Counted from the first letter of the stretch, positions 23,495 to 34,814 are shown. The stretch is DNA of 64,000 bases from Cervus elaphus (GCF_910594005.1 NC_057823.1:62990015-63054014); one strand, 5' to 3'. The notes: generated by a model not told the origin, from the letters alone. Numbers and translations are program-made.

Positions 23495-25233
23495 TAGGAA
23501 CAGACTTGAGAACCCAGAAATAAACCCTTACTTCTATTTTCACTTGATTTCTGATAGAAGTGCTAAGACTGGTCACTGGGCCAAGAACAGACCCAACGAA
23601 TGGCACTGCAGAACCCGGACCTCATGTGCAAAAACTTGAGGGTGGACCTGACCTCATACCAGGCACAGAAGGTAATGCAAGATGAATCAAGGCCTAAATT
23701 TTGGATCTAAGCTGTAGAACCGTAGAAGAAAAAACAGTTGCACATCTCCATGACCTGAATTTGGTTTTGTTTCCTTAAATATGAGACAAGAGGCACAAAA
23801 ACAATGAAAAATAGATACAGTAGCCTTCAGAAAAAAAGAAAAATTTCCAGTCATCACAGAACATTCTTAAGAGAGTGAAAAAACAAACTAGAGAAGGGCA
23901 GAAAATGTTTGTATACCGTAGGCCTGCTGTGGGTTTAATATGCAGAATATGTAAAAGATACCAACAACAGAATTCAAAAATGGACCAAAAACCTAAACAG
24001 ATGGCCAATGGCACATAAAGAGATGCTCAATATCACTCATTATTAGAGAAATGGAAATTAGAACTACAATGAGGTATCACATCATATAGGTCAGAACGAC
24101 CATCATAAAAAATCTACAAACTATAAATCCTGGAAAGGGTATGGAGAAGAGGGAACTCTCCTACACTATTATTGGGAATATAAATGTGTACAACCATGAT
24201 GAAGAAGAATATGGAGATTCCTTTAAAAACTGTATACAGAACTACCATATGATCCCACAAACCCACTCCAAGGCATACATCTGTAAAAACCAGTATTCAA
24301 AAAGATACATTCACCCCAGGGTTCACTGCTGAAGAGTTTTCCAAAGCCAAGACAGGGAAGCCACCTAAATGTCCATCAACAGAGGATTGGATAAAGAAAA
24401 TCTGGTGTATCTATACAATCAAATACTGCTTGGCCATTGAAAAGAATGAAATAATGCAATCTGCAGCAAAATGGATGAACCTAGAGATTTGAGTGAAGGA
24501 AGTCAGAGAAGGAGAAATCTCATATGACATCCCCTGTATGTGTGATCTAAAAAGAAAGGATACAAGTGAACTTATTAACAACACAGAAAACAGAGAATGA
24601 ACTTATGGTTGCCAGGGGCAAAGGCCAGGGAGAAGAGATAGTCAGGAGGTTGGGATCAACATGTACACACTACTATATTTAAAATGGATAACTATCAAGG
24701 TCCTACTGTATAGCATAGGGAACTCTGCTCAATGTTATGTGGCAGCCTGGATGGGAGGGGAGTTTGAGAGAGATGGATACATATATATGTATGAGTTCCT
24801 TTGTTGTCCACCTGAAACTATGACAACATTGTTAATCAACTAACTCCAATATAAAATAAAAAGTTTAAAAGTAAATACAAACGAATAAATCACTGAAATG
24901 CTGCTATTTGCCGTAAAATGGATGGACTAGAGATTCTCATACAAAGGAATGTTAAGTCAGATAAAAAGAGAATCATATGATATCTCTTATGTGAAGAATC
25001 TAAAGAGATGATTCAAATGAACTTGTTGAGAAAATATAGTTACTAAAGGGGAAAGTGAGAGCGTGGTGGAGAGGAATAAATTAGGAGGTTGGGATCAACA
25101 TATATATATACTACTATACATATAATAGATAACTAATAAGGACTTACCTTAGAGCCCAGAGAACTCTACTCAATATTCTGTATTAACCTATATGGGAAAA
25201 GAATCTAAAACAGAGTAGATCTATGTATATGTA

Positions 25234-25437
25234 TAGCTCAGTGGGTGAAGAATCTGCCTGCAATGCAGAAGACACAAGAGACACAGGTTCCATCCCTGGA
25301 TCAGGAAGATCCCCTGGAGAAAGGCATGGCAACCCACTCCAATATTCTTGCCTGGAGAATCCCATGGACAGAGGAGCCTGGTGGGCTACAGTCCATAGGG
25401 CTGCAGAGAGTCAGACAAGACTGAAGTGACTAAACAC
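25234..25437 (+). mobile_element. Bov-tA SINE
   Basis: A tRNA-like head with the B-box-like text ggttccatccctgg is joined to a BovA body (ggcaacccactccaatattc) ending near gactgaagtgactaaac. It sits in the gamma tail of unit 11. Confidence 0.92.
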
Positions 25438-25548
25438 GTAACTGATTCACTTACCAGTGCTTATTCACTGATTCTCTTCAGGTGCTATATACCAACCAAT
25501 ACAACATTGTTAATCAACTATTCTCCAGAAAAATTAAAAAATAATACA

Positions 25549-25836
25549 AGGGCACTTCTCTGGTGATGCAGCGGGTAAGAATCTGCCTGCCAGTGCAGGG
25601 GACACGGGTTAGATCCCTGGTCGAGGAAGATTCCGCAGGAGCAATTAATCCTGTGCTGCACAATTGCTGAGCCCGTGTACAACTGCGGGAGCCCCTGAGC
25701 CTAGAACCTGTGCTCCTCAGCAAGAGAAGCCCCTCAAAGAGGAGCCTGCTCACCACAGTGAAGGGTAGCCCCCCTTGCTGCAACAAGAAGAAACCTGCCC
25801 AGAAACAAAGACCTAGTGCAACCATAAATAAATGGT
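25549..25836 (+). mobile_element. CHR-type tRNA-derived SINE
   Basis: The head cacttctctggtgatgcagc and the text gggttagatccctggtcg are followed by the CHR body and an ataaataaat tail. It lies at the junction spacer between units 11 and 12. Confidence 0.85.
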
Positions 25837-25849
25837 TTACAAATAACGT

Positions 25850-27365
25850 ACAGCATTTCAGAATTCAGTCAAGGAGGTGAAAGGCTTCTACCCTGAAAAC
25901 TCTAAAACATTGCTTAAAGAGGACCTAAATAAATGGAAAACAGTCCATATTTGAAGATTAGAACACTAAACAGTGTTCAAATAACATACTATCAAGGAAA
26001 ATACAGAGATTCAGTTCAATCCCAGAGTTTCCTATTTTGTTGTTCTTTTTTGAATTGGGAAAAAAAATCTAATATTCATATGAAATCCCAAGAGATGCTG
26101 AAATAATCTTACAAAAGTGTGCTACTGCATTCACATAGACTGTGGAACAGACTTGGAACCCAGAAACAAACCCTCTGGCTAAGCTAAGAACTATAAACAA
26201 AAACACAGACACACATCTCCATGCTCTTGGCTTTGCTAATGGTTCCTTAAATATGACACCAAAGGCATTGAAAACAATGAAAATTAGATACACTGGTCCT
26301 CAGAAAAATGAAAAACTTCTGTGGGTCACAGGACATTCTCTCAAGAGAGAAAAGACAACCTAGAGAATGGCAGAAAATGTTTGCAAACCGTAGGCCTGCT
26401 ATGGGTTTAAGATCTGGAATATGTAAAGGCTGCCAACAGCACCATTCAAAAGTAGTCCAAAATCTGAACAGACATTTCTCCTAAGAAGACATACAAATGG
26501 CCAATGACACATGACAACATGCTCAACATTATTCAGTATTAAAAGTGAAGTGTTAGCCCCTTAGTCATGTCCAATTCTTTGCAATCACATGGACTGTAGC
26601 CCACCAGGCTCCTCTGCCCATGGAATTCTCCAAGCAAGAATACTGGAATGGGTTGCCATTCCTTTCTCCAGAGGATCTTCCTGACCCAGGGATCAAACCC
26701 AGGTGTCCCACATTGCAGGCAGATTCTTTACTGTCTGAGCCACCTGGGAAGACCTGATGGCTACAAGCGTGATGGAGAAAATATGAAGGCTCTTTAAAAA
26801 ACCATATATAGAAATGCCATATGAGCTAGTAATCCCACTCCAAATCATACATCTGGAAACACCCTGTTCTGAAAGATACATGCACACCGGGTTTCACTGT
26901 AGCACTGTTTATAATAGCCAAAACAGGGAAGCCACCTAAGTATCTATCGATAGACAAATGGGTAAAGAAGAAGAGGTACATATATACAATGGAATGTTTT
27001 CCAGCCATAAAAATGAACAAAATACTGCCATTTGCAGCAACATGCAGATTCTCATAGCAAGTGATGTAAGTCAGACAGAAAATGACAAATATCCTATGAT
27101 ATCGCTTATATGCAACATCTAAAATGTTGGTACAAATGAACTTATTTACAAAACTGAAATACAGTCAGAGATATAGAAAACAAACCTATAGGTACTAGGG
27201 AGGAGAGAAGGGGTGGCTGGGAGGGATAAATTAGGAGACTGGCATCAACATATACACAGTATATATATAATAGATTAACTAGTAAGGACCTACTATACAG
27301 CACAAGCAACCCCATTAAGTATTATGCATTAACCCCTACATGAAAAAAATCTAAAGCAGAGTGGT

Positions 27366-27366
<1 letters not shown>
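25850..27366 (+). repeat. Array unit 12, type B, last unit
   Basis: It has the shared junction, a B head and an ORF2 tail that lost its middle around a - strand Bov-tA (26546-26757). The B-type 3'UTR is cut off by the TA repeat at 27369. No X segment is present. Nothing of the array is seen further right. Confidence 0.75.
26546..26757 (-). mobile_element. Bov-tA SINE
   Basis: The reverse-complement Bov-tA reads gtgttagccccttagtcatg (BovA end) to gagccacctgggaagacc (tRNA-like head). The L1 text on its two sides is not contiguous, so a deletion accompanied or followed insertion. Confidence 0.92.

Positions 27367-27368
<2 letters not shown>

Positions 27369-27413
<45 letters not shown>
27369..27413. 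repeat. (TA)n microsatellite at array edge
   Basis: About 45 bp of uninterrupted AT dinucleotides follow L1 3'UTR text and precede the ERV-like block. Confidence 0.97.
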
Positions 27414-27414
<1 letters not shown>

Positions 27415-28379
27415 CTAATTTAATGGTTCATGACCATCACAAGGGCAGATGTTTCCCTTTAATAACCTAGCAGTTGGAGTCACACTGGCCTGAAGATTAG
27501 AAGAATCACTAGCTGGGGCAGGGGCGGGGTGGGCGGGGAACAAGAGCAGGAGAACAGCCCTCTGGAGTGGTTTGACTATACACTCCACCCCTCTTTACCA
27601 TGCACGACCCTTACCATATTAGTCTGCCCCTCTTGTGCTCTGAGCTGAGGTCAGGTATGTAGAGGGTCACTGCAACCAAACAACACAAAGGTAGTACAGG
27701 TGACCACAGATATAGAGTGTCTAGAGTTCAAGAGGTGGGCAAACTTTGGAGCCAGGCAGTGTTTCTTGGAATTTGAGGACAACAATGGCATCTCACTGCA
27801 AACCCAACAATGAAACTCATTTCACAGTGAGGCCTCCATTGCCCTCCAGGCCCCAAAGAGATCCCCCAACCCCACCTTGGACTATGGACTATAACCAACC
27901 TAGCAGGACCAATGGGGCCTTCCTGGGACAGGGATTCCTCCATGTACACTTCCTATCTCTTTGTAGAAAAACTTGAGCCTCCAAGGCCTTTCCTGTGTTC
28001 CAAAGAATAAATTTAACCCAAGAAGACACAGAAACCAAAACAGTCAAACAAGACAAAATAATAATTCAACCATTAAACAAAATCAAGGACCTTTAACTCA
28101 TCCTCAAGTGTTATAGATAATATTCTGAACCAAATCCTTTGAGCTGTTGGCAGATATTGAAATGGACGAAATGTAAGATGTTTATGAGGCAGAGTACAGG
28201 GAAGGTCATGACCATTAAGCAAAATACAAGCAGTAAGAGCGTTCTGAGATAATAGCACCCCTGCCTGAGGTTTTGTCCTGGCCCGCGGTACCACACCCTC
28301 TGTCCACTCAGTCCCTGCAGCCAGTGCTCAGTACTGGAGAGGCAGTACAATAACAGACCATGGGTTAATATAATATAAC

Positions 28380-28589
28380 GTGAAAGTGTTAGTCGCTCAG
28401 TTGTGTCCGACTCTTTGGGACCCCATGGACTGTAGCCCATCAGGCTCCTCTGAACACAGAATTCTCCAGGCAAGAATACTGGAGTGAGTAGCCCTTCCCT
28501 TCTCCAGGGGATCTACTAGACCAAGGGATCGAACCCAGGTCTCCTGCACTGCAGGCAGATTCTTTACCATTTGAGCCACGAGGGAAGCC
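28380..28589 (-). mobile_element. Bov-tA SINE
   Basis: A full reverse-complement copy runs from gtgaaagtgttagtcgctca to gccacgagggaagcc. Flanking taatataa/aatataa text on both sides may be a duplication, but the region is AT-rich. Confidence 0.93.
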
Positions 28590-28607
28590 TAAAATATAAT
28601 TTAATAT

Positions 28608-29018
28608 AACATAAAGAAAGCTGAGTGCCAAAGAACTGATGCTTTTAAACTGTGGTGTTGGAGAAGACTTTTGAGAGTCCCTTGAATTGCAAGGAGATCA
28701 AACTATCCCATCCTAAAGGAAATTGGTCCTGAATATTCATTGGAAGGACTGATGCTGAAGCTGAAAATCCAATATTTGGGCCATCTGATGTGAAGAACTG
28801 ACTCATTAGAAAAGACCCTGATGCCGGGAAAGGTTGAAGGCAGGAGGAGAAGGGGACAACAGAGGATGAGATGGTGGGATGGCATCACTGACTTGATGGA
28901 CATGAGTTTGAGTAAGCTCTGGGAGTTGCTGAAGGACAGGGAAGCCTGGTGTGCTGCAGCCCATGGGGTCACAAAGAGTGGAACATGACTGAGTGACTGA
29001 ACTAAACTGACTGAATAT
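28608..29018 (+). mobile_element. BovB LINE, 5'-truncated 3' end
   Basis: It starts at cataaagaaagctgagtgcc and runs to gactgaactaaactgactga, the C-terminal part of the BovB ORF and its end, followed by an ataata-rich tail. It inserted into the ERV remnant. Confidence 0.93.
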
Positions 29019-30589
29019 AATATAATAAATATAATATAATGTTTTTCTCCAGTGGGGGGGCCAGATTAATTACTTTAGTAGTCTTAGGTGGGGCCAGGTA
29101 GAGGACAGGTGAAATCTGTAAGTCCCTTTCTAATCCTATTCCCCATGAGGTAGCAAACTCAAACCACCAGTAACCTGCAAGTTCCAAGGCCATTTTACAG
29201 TGTGTTCCCTTGGGGAAATGATAGTGTCCTGACGAATAGTTGGCAGTGGTCCTCTGGTAGTCAAGAGTTGAACTTGGATTGTGTTGACTAGTTGCTGCTT
29301 GGTAACATGGCAGAAGCACTGGGATGTGTCCACGAGTTGAGAAAGCAAGTCTTCTGTCTCTGTAGTTGTTTAAGTCTATTCAGAGCCTAGCACCAGTGAA
29401 ACTGCCATTTGTATCAGCCCATTCTTAAACTTCATGGCCAGTAAAATGGGTTCCTTGGTCACTATTGATTTCCATGGAGGGCCTTATGTCATGCACAGAT
29501 GTTCTAGATCCTGAATAGTGGCCTTTTCCCATTACTCAACTTTTGTAGCACTGTTGATCACACTATATCATTGCTCTGCGCCTTTCCTTAGCTGGGACCA
29601 GGAGACCGAGAGGACTCAGATCATTTTGCCACTGCCACCAACTGCATCCAAATCCTTCCAGGTAACTAATACACAAGCCTGTCCCTGAGTTAATATTCCT
29701 AAGACTGATGTCTGTAACTTTTTAGTAGTGTCAGGGGTATGCTTGTCTTTTCTGACCAGTTAACATTCAAGTATTTGATAGATAATCCAGGTCCTTACAT
29801 TTTGTCTGTACCCACTCAGGCAGTCAGATGAGCCATGAGCTGCAACTTTTAAATTGAAAAGGCTCTGAGGTTAACAGGAAAGCATCAATTTAACGGGAGA
29901 AAGACATTTTTCATGGTAGTCAGCTTCACAGGGCTCCATTCAAATGGCAGTCACCCTTACTCCCACAATTTTCCATTCCCTGTCCTTATTTCCTGACATC
30001 TCAGTGCTCCCAGGAGTTTCTTGGGCTGGCTCGTCAATTGTTGGGCTGCACCCCAACAAGTGTTGTAGTTGCCCAGAGTCAAGACTAAAGAAAGGGTCTG
30101 GACGTAGCGACAGAGACATCAATGGTTTATTGGACAGGGGATTTAACACGTCCGAAACAAATGGGTCTGGAGTGACACCCTCACTGTGAGTGGCAGCCAG
30201 CAGGCAGGATATGGCAAGTAACCTGAGCTACTATGAGGAAATGGAGGCCACTGTTATAGGGCGAATTGACATCAGGTTGGTTCCTCATTTACCATGGAAA
30301 CCAGGAGCTGGGGCACCTCAGGTTCATGACCATCACAAGGGCAGATGTTTCTTTTTAATAACCGAGCAGTTGGAGATACTCTAGTCTGAGGATTAGAACA
30401 GTCACTAGCTGGGGCAGGGGGACAGCACGCCCACATGAATAGGGGTAGGAGAAGCAGGACTGGTGGAGCAGGGGATGTACAATGACAGGAGAACAGCCAT
30501 CTCGAGCGGCCTGACCATACAAGCAGACACGCAAAAGGCCAATATGATTCCTCCAAACATCTAGCATGGGAAAATTCACAGGGAAAGTA

Positions 30590-30915
30590 AACTAGAGGTT
30601 ATCAGAGGTTGAGAGAAGAGGGAATGGGGAGCTGAATGGTCCAGGGTTCCCGCTTGGGGTGACAGAAAATATTAGGAATAGAGAGATGTTTGCACAACAC
30701 TGGGAAGGCAGTTAATACTTAAAAGTGGTTAGAATGGGGACTTCCCAGGGGGTCCAGTGGTTAGGACTTCATGCTTCCACTGCAGGGGGCATGGGTTCCA
30801 TCCCTGGTCAGGGGAGTAAAATCCCATGTGGCGTGGCCAAAAAAAAAAAGTGGTTAAAATCGCAAATTTTATGCTATATATTTTTTAGCACAATTAAAAT
30901 ACATACATGGCATTA
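30590..30915 (+). mobile_element. Old L1 3'UTR remnant
   Basis: The text from aaactagaggttatcagagg to tttgcacaac and, after the SINE, gtggttaaaatcgcaaattt and cacaattaaaat is the sense 3'UTR of old mammalian L1. The CHR-2 SINE at 30735-30850 splits it. Confidence 0.65.
30735..30850 (+). mobile_element. CHR-2-like short SINE
   Basis: A tRNA-like head (gggacttcccagggggtcca, gggttccatccctggtca) and a short body end in A11. The duplication aaagtggttagaat / aaagtggttaaaat flanks it with one mismatch. Confidence 0.9.
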
Positions 30916-32034
30916 AAGGGAACTCTAAAAAATTGAGATAAAATTTACATTCCATAAAATAATGCTTTAAAGTGTACAACCAGTGGGTTTTATGTACTAA
31001 ATTGGTATAATTGCAGTCATCACCACTCTCTAATTCTAGAATATTTAATCACCTCAAAAAGAAAAAAAAAGGTTCATATCCATTAGCAGCTGTTCCTCAT
31101 TCTTCCTTCTTCCCAGTCTCTGGCAAACACTCAATTACTTTGTTTCTATGGGTCACTTATTCTGAAGATTTCACATAAACAGAATCCTACAATATATGGC
31201 CTTGTGTGTCTGGTTTCTTTCACTAAAACATAATGTTTTCGAAGTTCATCCACGTTGAAGCATGAATCAGTACTTCAAACTGTTTTCCACAGTGACCAAA
31301 CCAGTTTGCATTCCTGCCAGCAATGTACAAGGGTTCCAGGTTTTCCACATCCTTGCCAAAACTTATTATTTTCCATTTTAAAAAATTATATCTATCCGAG
31401 TGGGTGCAAAGTGGCTTTTGATTTGCATTTCTCTGATAATTAATGATCTTGAGCATCTTTTCATGTGTTTGTTGGCCATTTGCATGTCTTTGGGGAAATG
31501 TCTATTCAAGACCTTTTGCCCATTTAAAAAATTTAAAAAAAAATTTTTATTTATCTTCATATTTGGCTGTGCTGGGTCTTCATTGCTGCTTGAGGCTTTT
31601 CCTGGTTGTGGTGAGCAGGGCCCACTCTCTAGTTGCAGTGCTCAAATTTCACATTGTGGTGACCTCTCTCATGCAGCGCGGGCTCTGGGGCACATGGGCT
31701 TCACTAGTTGCAGCACAAAGTCTCAGGACTTGCAGTTTCCAGGCTCCAGGGCTCAGGCTCAATGGCTGTGGGGCACACAGCATGTGGACTCTTCTGGACC
31801 AGGCATCGAACCCTTGTCTCCTGCATTGGCAGGTGGCTTTTTAACCACTTGACCACCAGGGAAGTCCTGTTCATGTTTGAGTTGTCTTTTTTTTTTCTTG
31901 AGTTGTAAGGGTTCTTGATACATTCTGGATAGCTGGTCCCTTCTCAGATAGGTCATTTAGGTCTTTGATCCATTTTGAGTTGATTTTTGTGTATTGTGTG
32001 GAGCTGGGGTCCAACTTCATTCCTTTGCATGAGG
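30916..32034 (-). mobile_element. Old L1 3' end, antisense, split by a CHR SINE
   Basis: The + strand shows reverse-complement L1 text: the 3'UTR part near 30975-31260 (catcaccactctctaattct) and the ORF2 end near 31280-31535 (ccacagtgaccaaaccagtt, ttgcatttctctgataatta), resuming at 31871 to about 32030 (gatccattttgagttgattt). A CHR SINE lies at 31545-31868. Stops in all frames. Confidence 0.8.
31545..31868 (-). mobile_element. CHR-type SINE
   Basis: This reverse-complement element has an A-rich tail complement at its left end, body text ctctagttgcagtgctc, and a tRNA-like head ending ccaccagggaagtcc (about 31854-31868). Confidence 0.88.
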
Positions 32035-32330
32035 ACAGCCAGGCACAGAGGAGGATTAAGACTCATGAGTGTCAATCCACCCCACGTTCTATCCACAGAC
32101 ACTGAAAACTCTGGGCCAGAGGTTCCCAAACACCCACCCACGCCAGTCACAGACACTTCTGGCCTCAGAATCAATTGGGCAACTTCCAAAATTCAAATAT
32201 TCAAATGCTCCAAATTCTGATTCAGGAACACTAGGAAAGGCCCAAGAATCTGGGTTTTACCAGGTTCCCCAGGGGTTCTGTTGTGCATCCAGGTCTGGGA
32301 GCTGCTGGGGCTGGCAAGTCTTGATCACTT
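32035..32330 (+). mobile_element. Possible MER5-type hAT MITE remnant
   Basis: The text gaggttcccaaac, cagaatcaattgggcaac, ctgattcaggaacac and caagaatctgggttttacca follows the order of MER5A-type elements. Strongly diverged; ends not defined. Confidence 0.45.
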
Positions 32331-32635
32331 TAATCCAGTGTGCTTTCTTTCTGCCCTCTGCTGTACCAAGCTGTGTGTTTCTAGGGTGGCGTAGGGACAT
32401 GGATCCCTGTTCCAGGTGACCCACCCCAAAAGACCCACAAAACCCCCATTCTTTTAAGTCTCTTTCTCTCATTTCTTCCCTCCTTTCCTCTGCCTACCAT
32501 ATTTATAGCCCTTAAATCTCTCTTCTTATAGGAAGTCTTCCTGGCTAGCCTCTACATACTCTTTGATAACAGATACCCATACTCATTTTGAAATTATAGA
32601 AACAGAATTTCTATAAATTATGAAGAGTATGATAC
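32331..32635. other. Single-copy-looking spacer
   Basis: Mixed composition with a TC-rich stretch around 32455-32500. I see no repeat, ORF or motif worth naming. Confidence 0.5.
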
Positions 32636-32950
32636 AGGACTTCCCCAGTGGTACAGTGGGTAAGAATCTGTCTGCCAACGCAGGGGACAAGGGTTCGATC
32701 CCTGTTTCTGAAAGATTCCTCATGCCGTGGAGCAGCCAAGCCTGTGCCCCACAACTACTGAGCCCACACTCTAGAGCTCGTGTGCTGCAACCACTGAAGC
32801 CCTAGAGCCTGTGCTCTGCGACAAGAGAAGTCTCTGCAATGAAAAGCCCGCACACTTCAATGAAGAGCAGCCACCACTCCTCACAACTCGAGAAAGCCTG
32901 TGCGCAGCAATGAAGACCCAGTGCAGCCAAAAAATAAAATAAAATAAAAA
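32636..32950 (+). mobile_element. CHR-type SINE
   Basis: The head ggacttccccagtggtacag, gggttcgatccctg, a CHR body and an aaataaaataaaata tail are present. The duplication gagtatgatac (32624-32634 and about 32977) flanks it. Confidence 0.92.
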
Positions 32951-33114
32951 ATTTTAAAAACCACTTTTATAAAAAAGAGTATGATACTATAATTTATAAT
33001 GTATGGGTTACATTAGAGGTAATAGTGTTATAGCATATGTTTATATTATACATATTTTTTATCATGTTACAGATCTTTAATTGCAGGCATTTAGTCCCAG
33101 TGCATAGATATATG
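32951..33114. other. AT-rich spacer
   Basis: AT-rich DNA with no recognised element or ORF. Confidence 0.5.
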
Positions 33115-33215
33115 AATTAAGCATGATGTGGTAGAGCTGAGAAGGCCCATCTAGTCTCTTAGTTCCTCTCTTCCCCATTTTACAGAAGGGGAAATTGAGG
33201 CCAAGGGGCATAGAT
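33115..33215 (-). mobile_element. MIR SINE remnant
   Basis: The text cattttacagaaggggaaat and gaggcc is the reverse complement of the MIR body. The rest is diverged. Confidence 0.6.
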
Positions 33216-33489
33216 AATAGGGCTCAAATGACTTTGAGGACCCTTGGCCCCCACACCCCTTGCTCACTTGGCTGTAAGCTCACCCAGGACTCACCCACCC
33301 AGTTCTCTAACTGCCCAGCTCATAGCACCCTGTGGTCTAAGGAGGGGAGGCTGAGGCCAGTCCTCAATGGTCTGCCCAGCCCCCATCCAGCTTCCAGCCC
33401 TTACATGGGGGCCAGGGCCATCTACACAGCTGGAGTCAGTTATCCAGATGTTTATGGGTCTTTGCCTCTGGTGTTTATAGTTCCGCCTT

Positions 33490-33660
33490 TGGGTCTGCTT
33501 TGCATCCCACTCTAATTAGAACAATACCCCAGAAGGCGGTGTGAGGGGCGAACCACTGGATGGGGAGCTGGACCTGTGCCCTGGCTTCTGCCTCGCATCC
33601 GTTTAACAAGGTCTTCGGGCCTCTTTCAAGGACGCAGGAGGGACAGCAAGATGGCGCCAA
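33490..33660. promoter_or_regulatory. Candidate regulatory element with YY1-like site
   Basis: This non-repeat block contains an octamer-like tgctttgcat (33497), a homeodomain-type ctctaattag (33512) and AAGATGGCGCC (33648-33658), close to the YY1/initiator motif. Motif matches alone are weak. No downstream exon was recognised. Confidence 0.3.
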
Positions 33661-34800
33661 TTAAAAGTGGATGAGAAAACAAGCACACAGGAGGAGAAAG
33701 GAGAGGCAAGAAAAAGGCTAAAAGTGCAGGCTACCATGACTCAGGCGCTTCACACAGGCAAAGCCTTGGGCCAAATCTTTCCTTTTAAGAAAATATGTTT
33801 TTTAATCACAGACGTTATAGATGTCCGTTGTGGAAAACTGAGAACATATAGACAAATCAGAAGAAAACAAAACTGTCTATACCTATGACTCTGAAATAAT
33901 CATTGTTAATATTTTAGGACTTTTCCTCTCTGTCTGATGTATGAATTCGTTTTGTAGAAATGAGAATATACCAACATTCTATTTTGCTTTTCAATCATAA
34001 TAAATTGTCAACATCTTTTTGTTGTTGTTTAGTCTCTCAGTTGTGTCCAACTGTTTGCTACCCCATGGACTGTAGCCTGCCAGGCTTCTCCATATATGGG
34101 ATTTCCCAGACAAGAATACTGGAGTGGGTTGCCATTCTCTTCTCCAGGGGATCTTCCCAGACTCAGGGATCGAACCCATGTCTCCTGCATTGACAGGCAG
34201 ATTCCTTACCACTGAGCCATCAGGCAAACCTCATCAACTTCTTTACATGTTATTAAATATTTTCCTCCTATTAGCATATCAAATTGTCTCAGTTCCATTT
34301 TCATCAAGATACAAGATTGTTGGCGAAAGAATTGCAGTCATCAGTGAAGTGCACAAAATCTAAAGCATAAGAGTCTCTCTTTTCTGGGTCCCTGGGCTAA
34401 CACTTCTAACTCTTTGGTGGGCTTCCTTCACAAGCTCTCCTATGCACATTATAGAACTGTATTATAGTTTATTTAAATGATCCCCTTGTGTTGAACACTG
34501 AGGTTAGGTACCCGACTGTGGCTTGAAGCCCATGGGCAGCTAGTGTGGTCAGGGAATCTTCCTGGTACCAAAAGCAGATGAGTTTCTCTTAGAAAATCCC
34601 ATCAGTGTATCATAATGAATAATGTCCCCCACACCACGCTGGCAGGAACCACAGGAACGAGTTCCACTGCTCTGTTTCCTTGGGAATTCATGTTTGCTTT
34701 TATTTTTCAAATTAATGCAAGTAATACACATTCAATTGCAGGAAAAAAATGTAAATACAAGCACGCAAACCTAAGAAAATTGAAATGACTCATAATGCAC
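33661..34800. other. Mostly single-copy DNA with old LINE-like traces
   Basis: The stretches 33800-33960 and 34700-34790 resemble decayed LINE text (tgtggaaaactgagaacata; gtaatacacattcaattg) but cannot be assigned. A Bov-tA splits the first. No gene seen. Confidence 0.4.
34018..34240 (-). mobile_element. Bov-tA SINE
   Basis: This reverse-complement element starts with a ttgttgttgtttag tail complement and ends ccatcaggcaaacc. The texts gtcaacatcttt and atcaacttcttt at the two ends are a likely imperfect duplication. Confidence 0.93.
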
Positions 34801-34814
34801 TTTGTTGTCTCTAA

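Larger units (their letters stand above)
23495..25849 (+). repeat. Array unit 11, type A with gamma tail
   Basis: The A-specific block (23530-23750), ORF2 tail, A 3'UTR (to about 24865) and gamma (from about 24894) are present. The A 3'UTR to gamma junction is the same as in units 3 and 6. Gamma is interrupted by a Bov-tA (25234-25437) and its end by a CHR SINE (25549-25836). Confidence 0.75.
1..27366 (+). repeat. Tandem higher-order array of L1 ORF2/3'UTR units
   Basis: About twelve units, all on the + strand, each carry the C-terminal part of L1 ORF2 and a 3'UTR. In translation the units keep recognisable L1 text, for example the region before the C-terminal cysteine knuckle (17690-17860), but are full of stops and frameshifts. 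Unit boundaries near 1681, 8475, 10232, 13281, 14798, 16988, 20168 and 22157 share one junction: 3'UTR end, AT-rich spacer, then an ORF2 head with the text aaggaggtgaaag. Types A and B mostly alternate. Independent L1 insertions would have different 5' truncation points and flanking duplications; here the truncation point and spacer recur. I infer tandem duplication of a composite unit. The array runs off the left window edge. Confidence 0.8.
27421..30570 (-). mobile_element. Decayed endogenous retrovirus, interrupted
   Basis: Two direct LTR-like blocks share the text ggttcatgaccatcacaagg and following bases (27425-27575 and 30321-30520). Between them the - strand at 29386-29460 reads DQGTHFTGHEV, a stop, then EWADTNG, the integrase core around the second catalytic Asp region, and 29130-29350 holds integrase-like C-terminal text with stops. 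A Bov-tA and a BovB fragment interrupt it. The left LTR-like block is cut short beside the TA repeat. All frames are broken, so no product is expected. Class III (ERV-L-like) is possible but was not established. Confidence 0.65.

Noticed and set aside
1..27366. CRISPR-like or gene-family tandem repeat
   Set aside because: Units are kilobase-long L1 pieces with stops, without spacers or coding potential.
1..27366. Cluster of independent L1 insertions into a hotspot
   Set aside because: Shared breakpoints, spacers and orientation at many unit boundaries are better explained by duplication.
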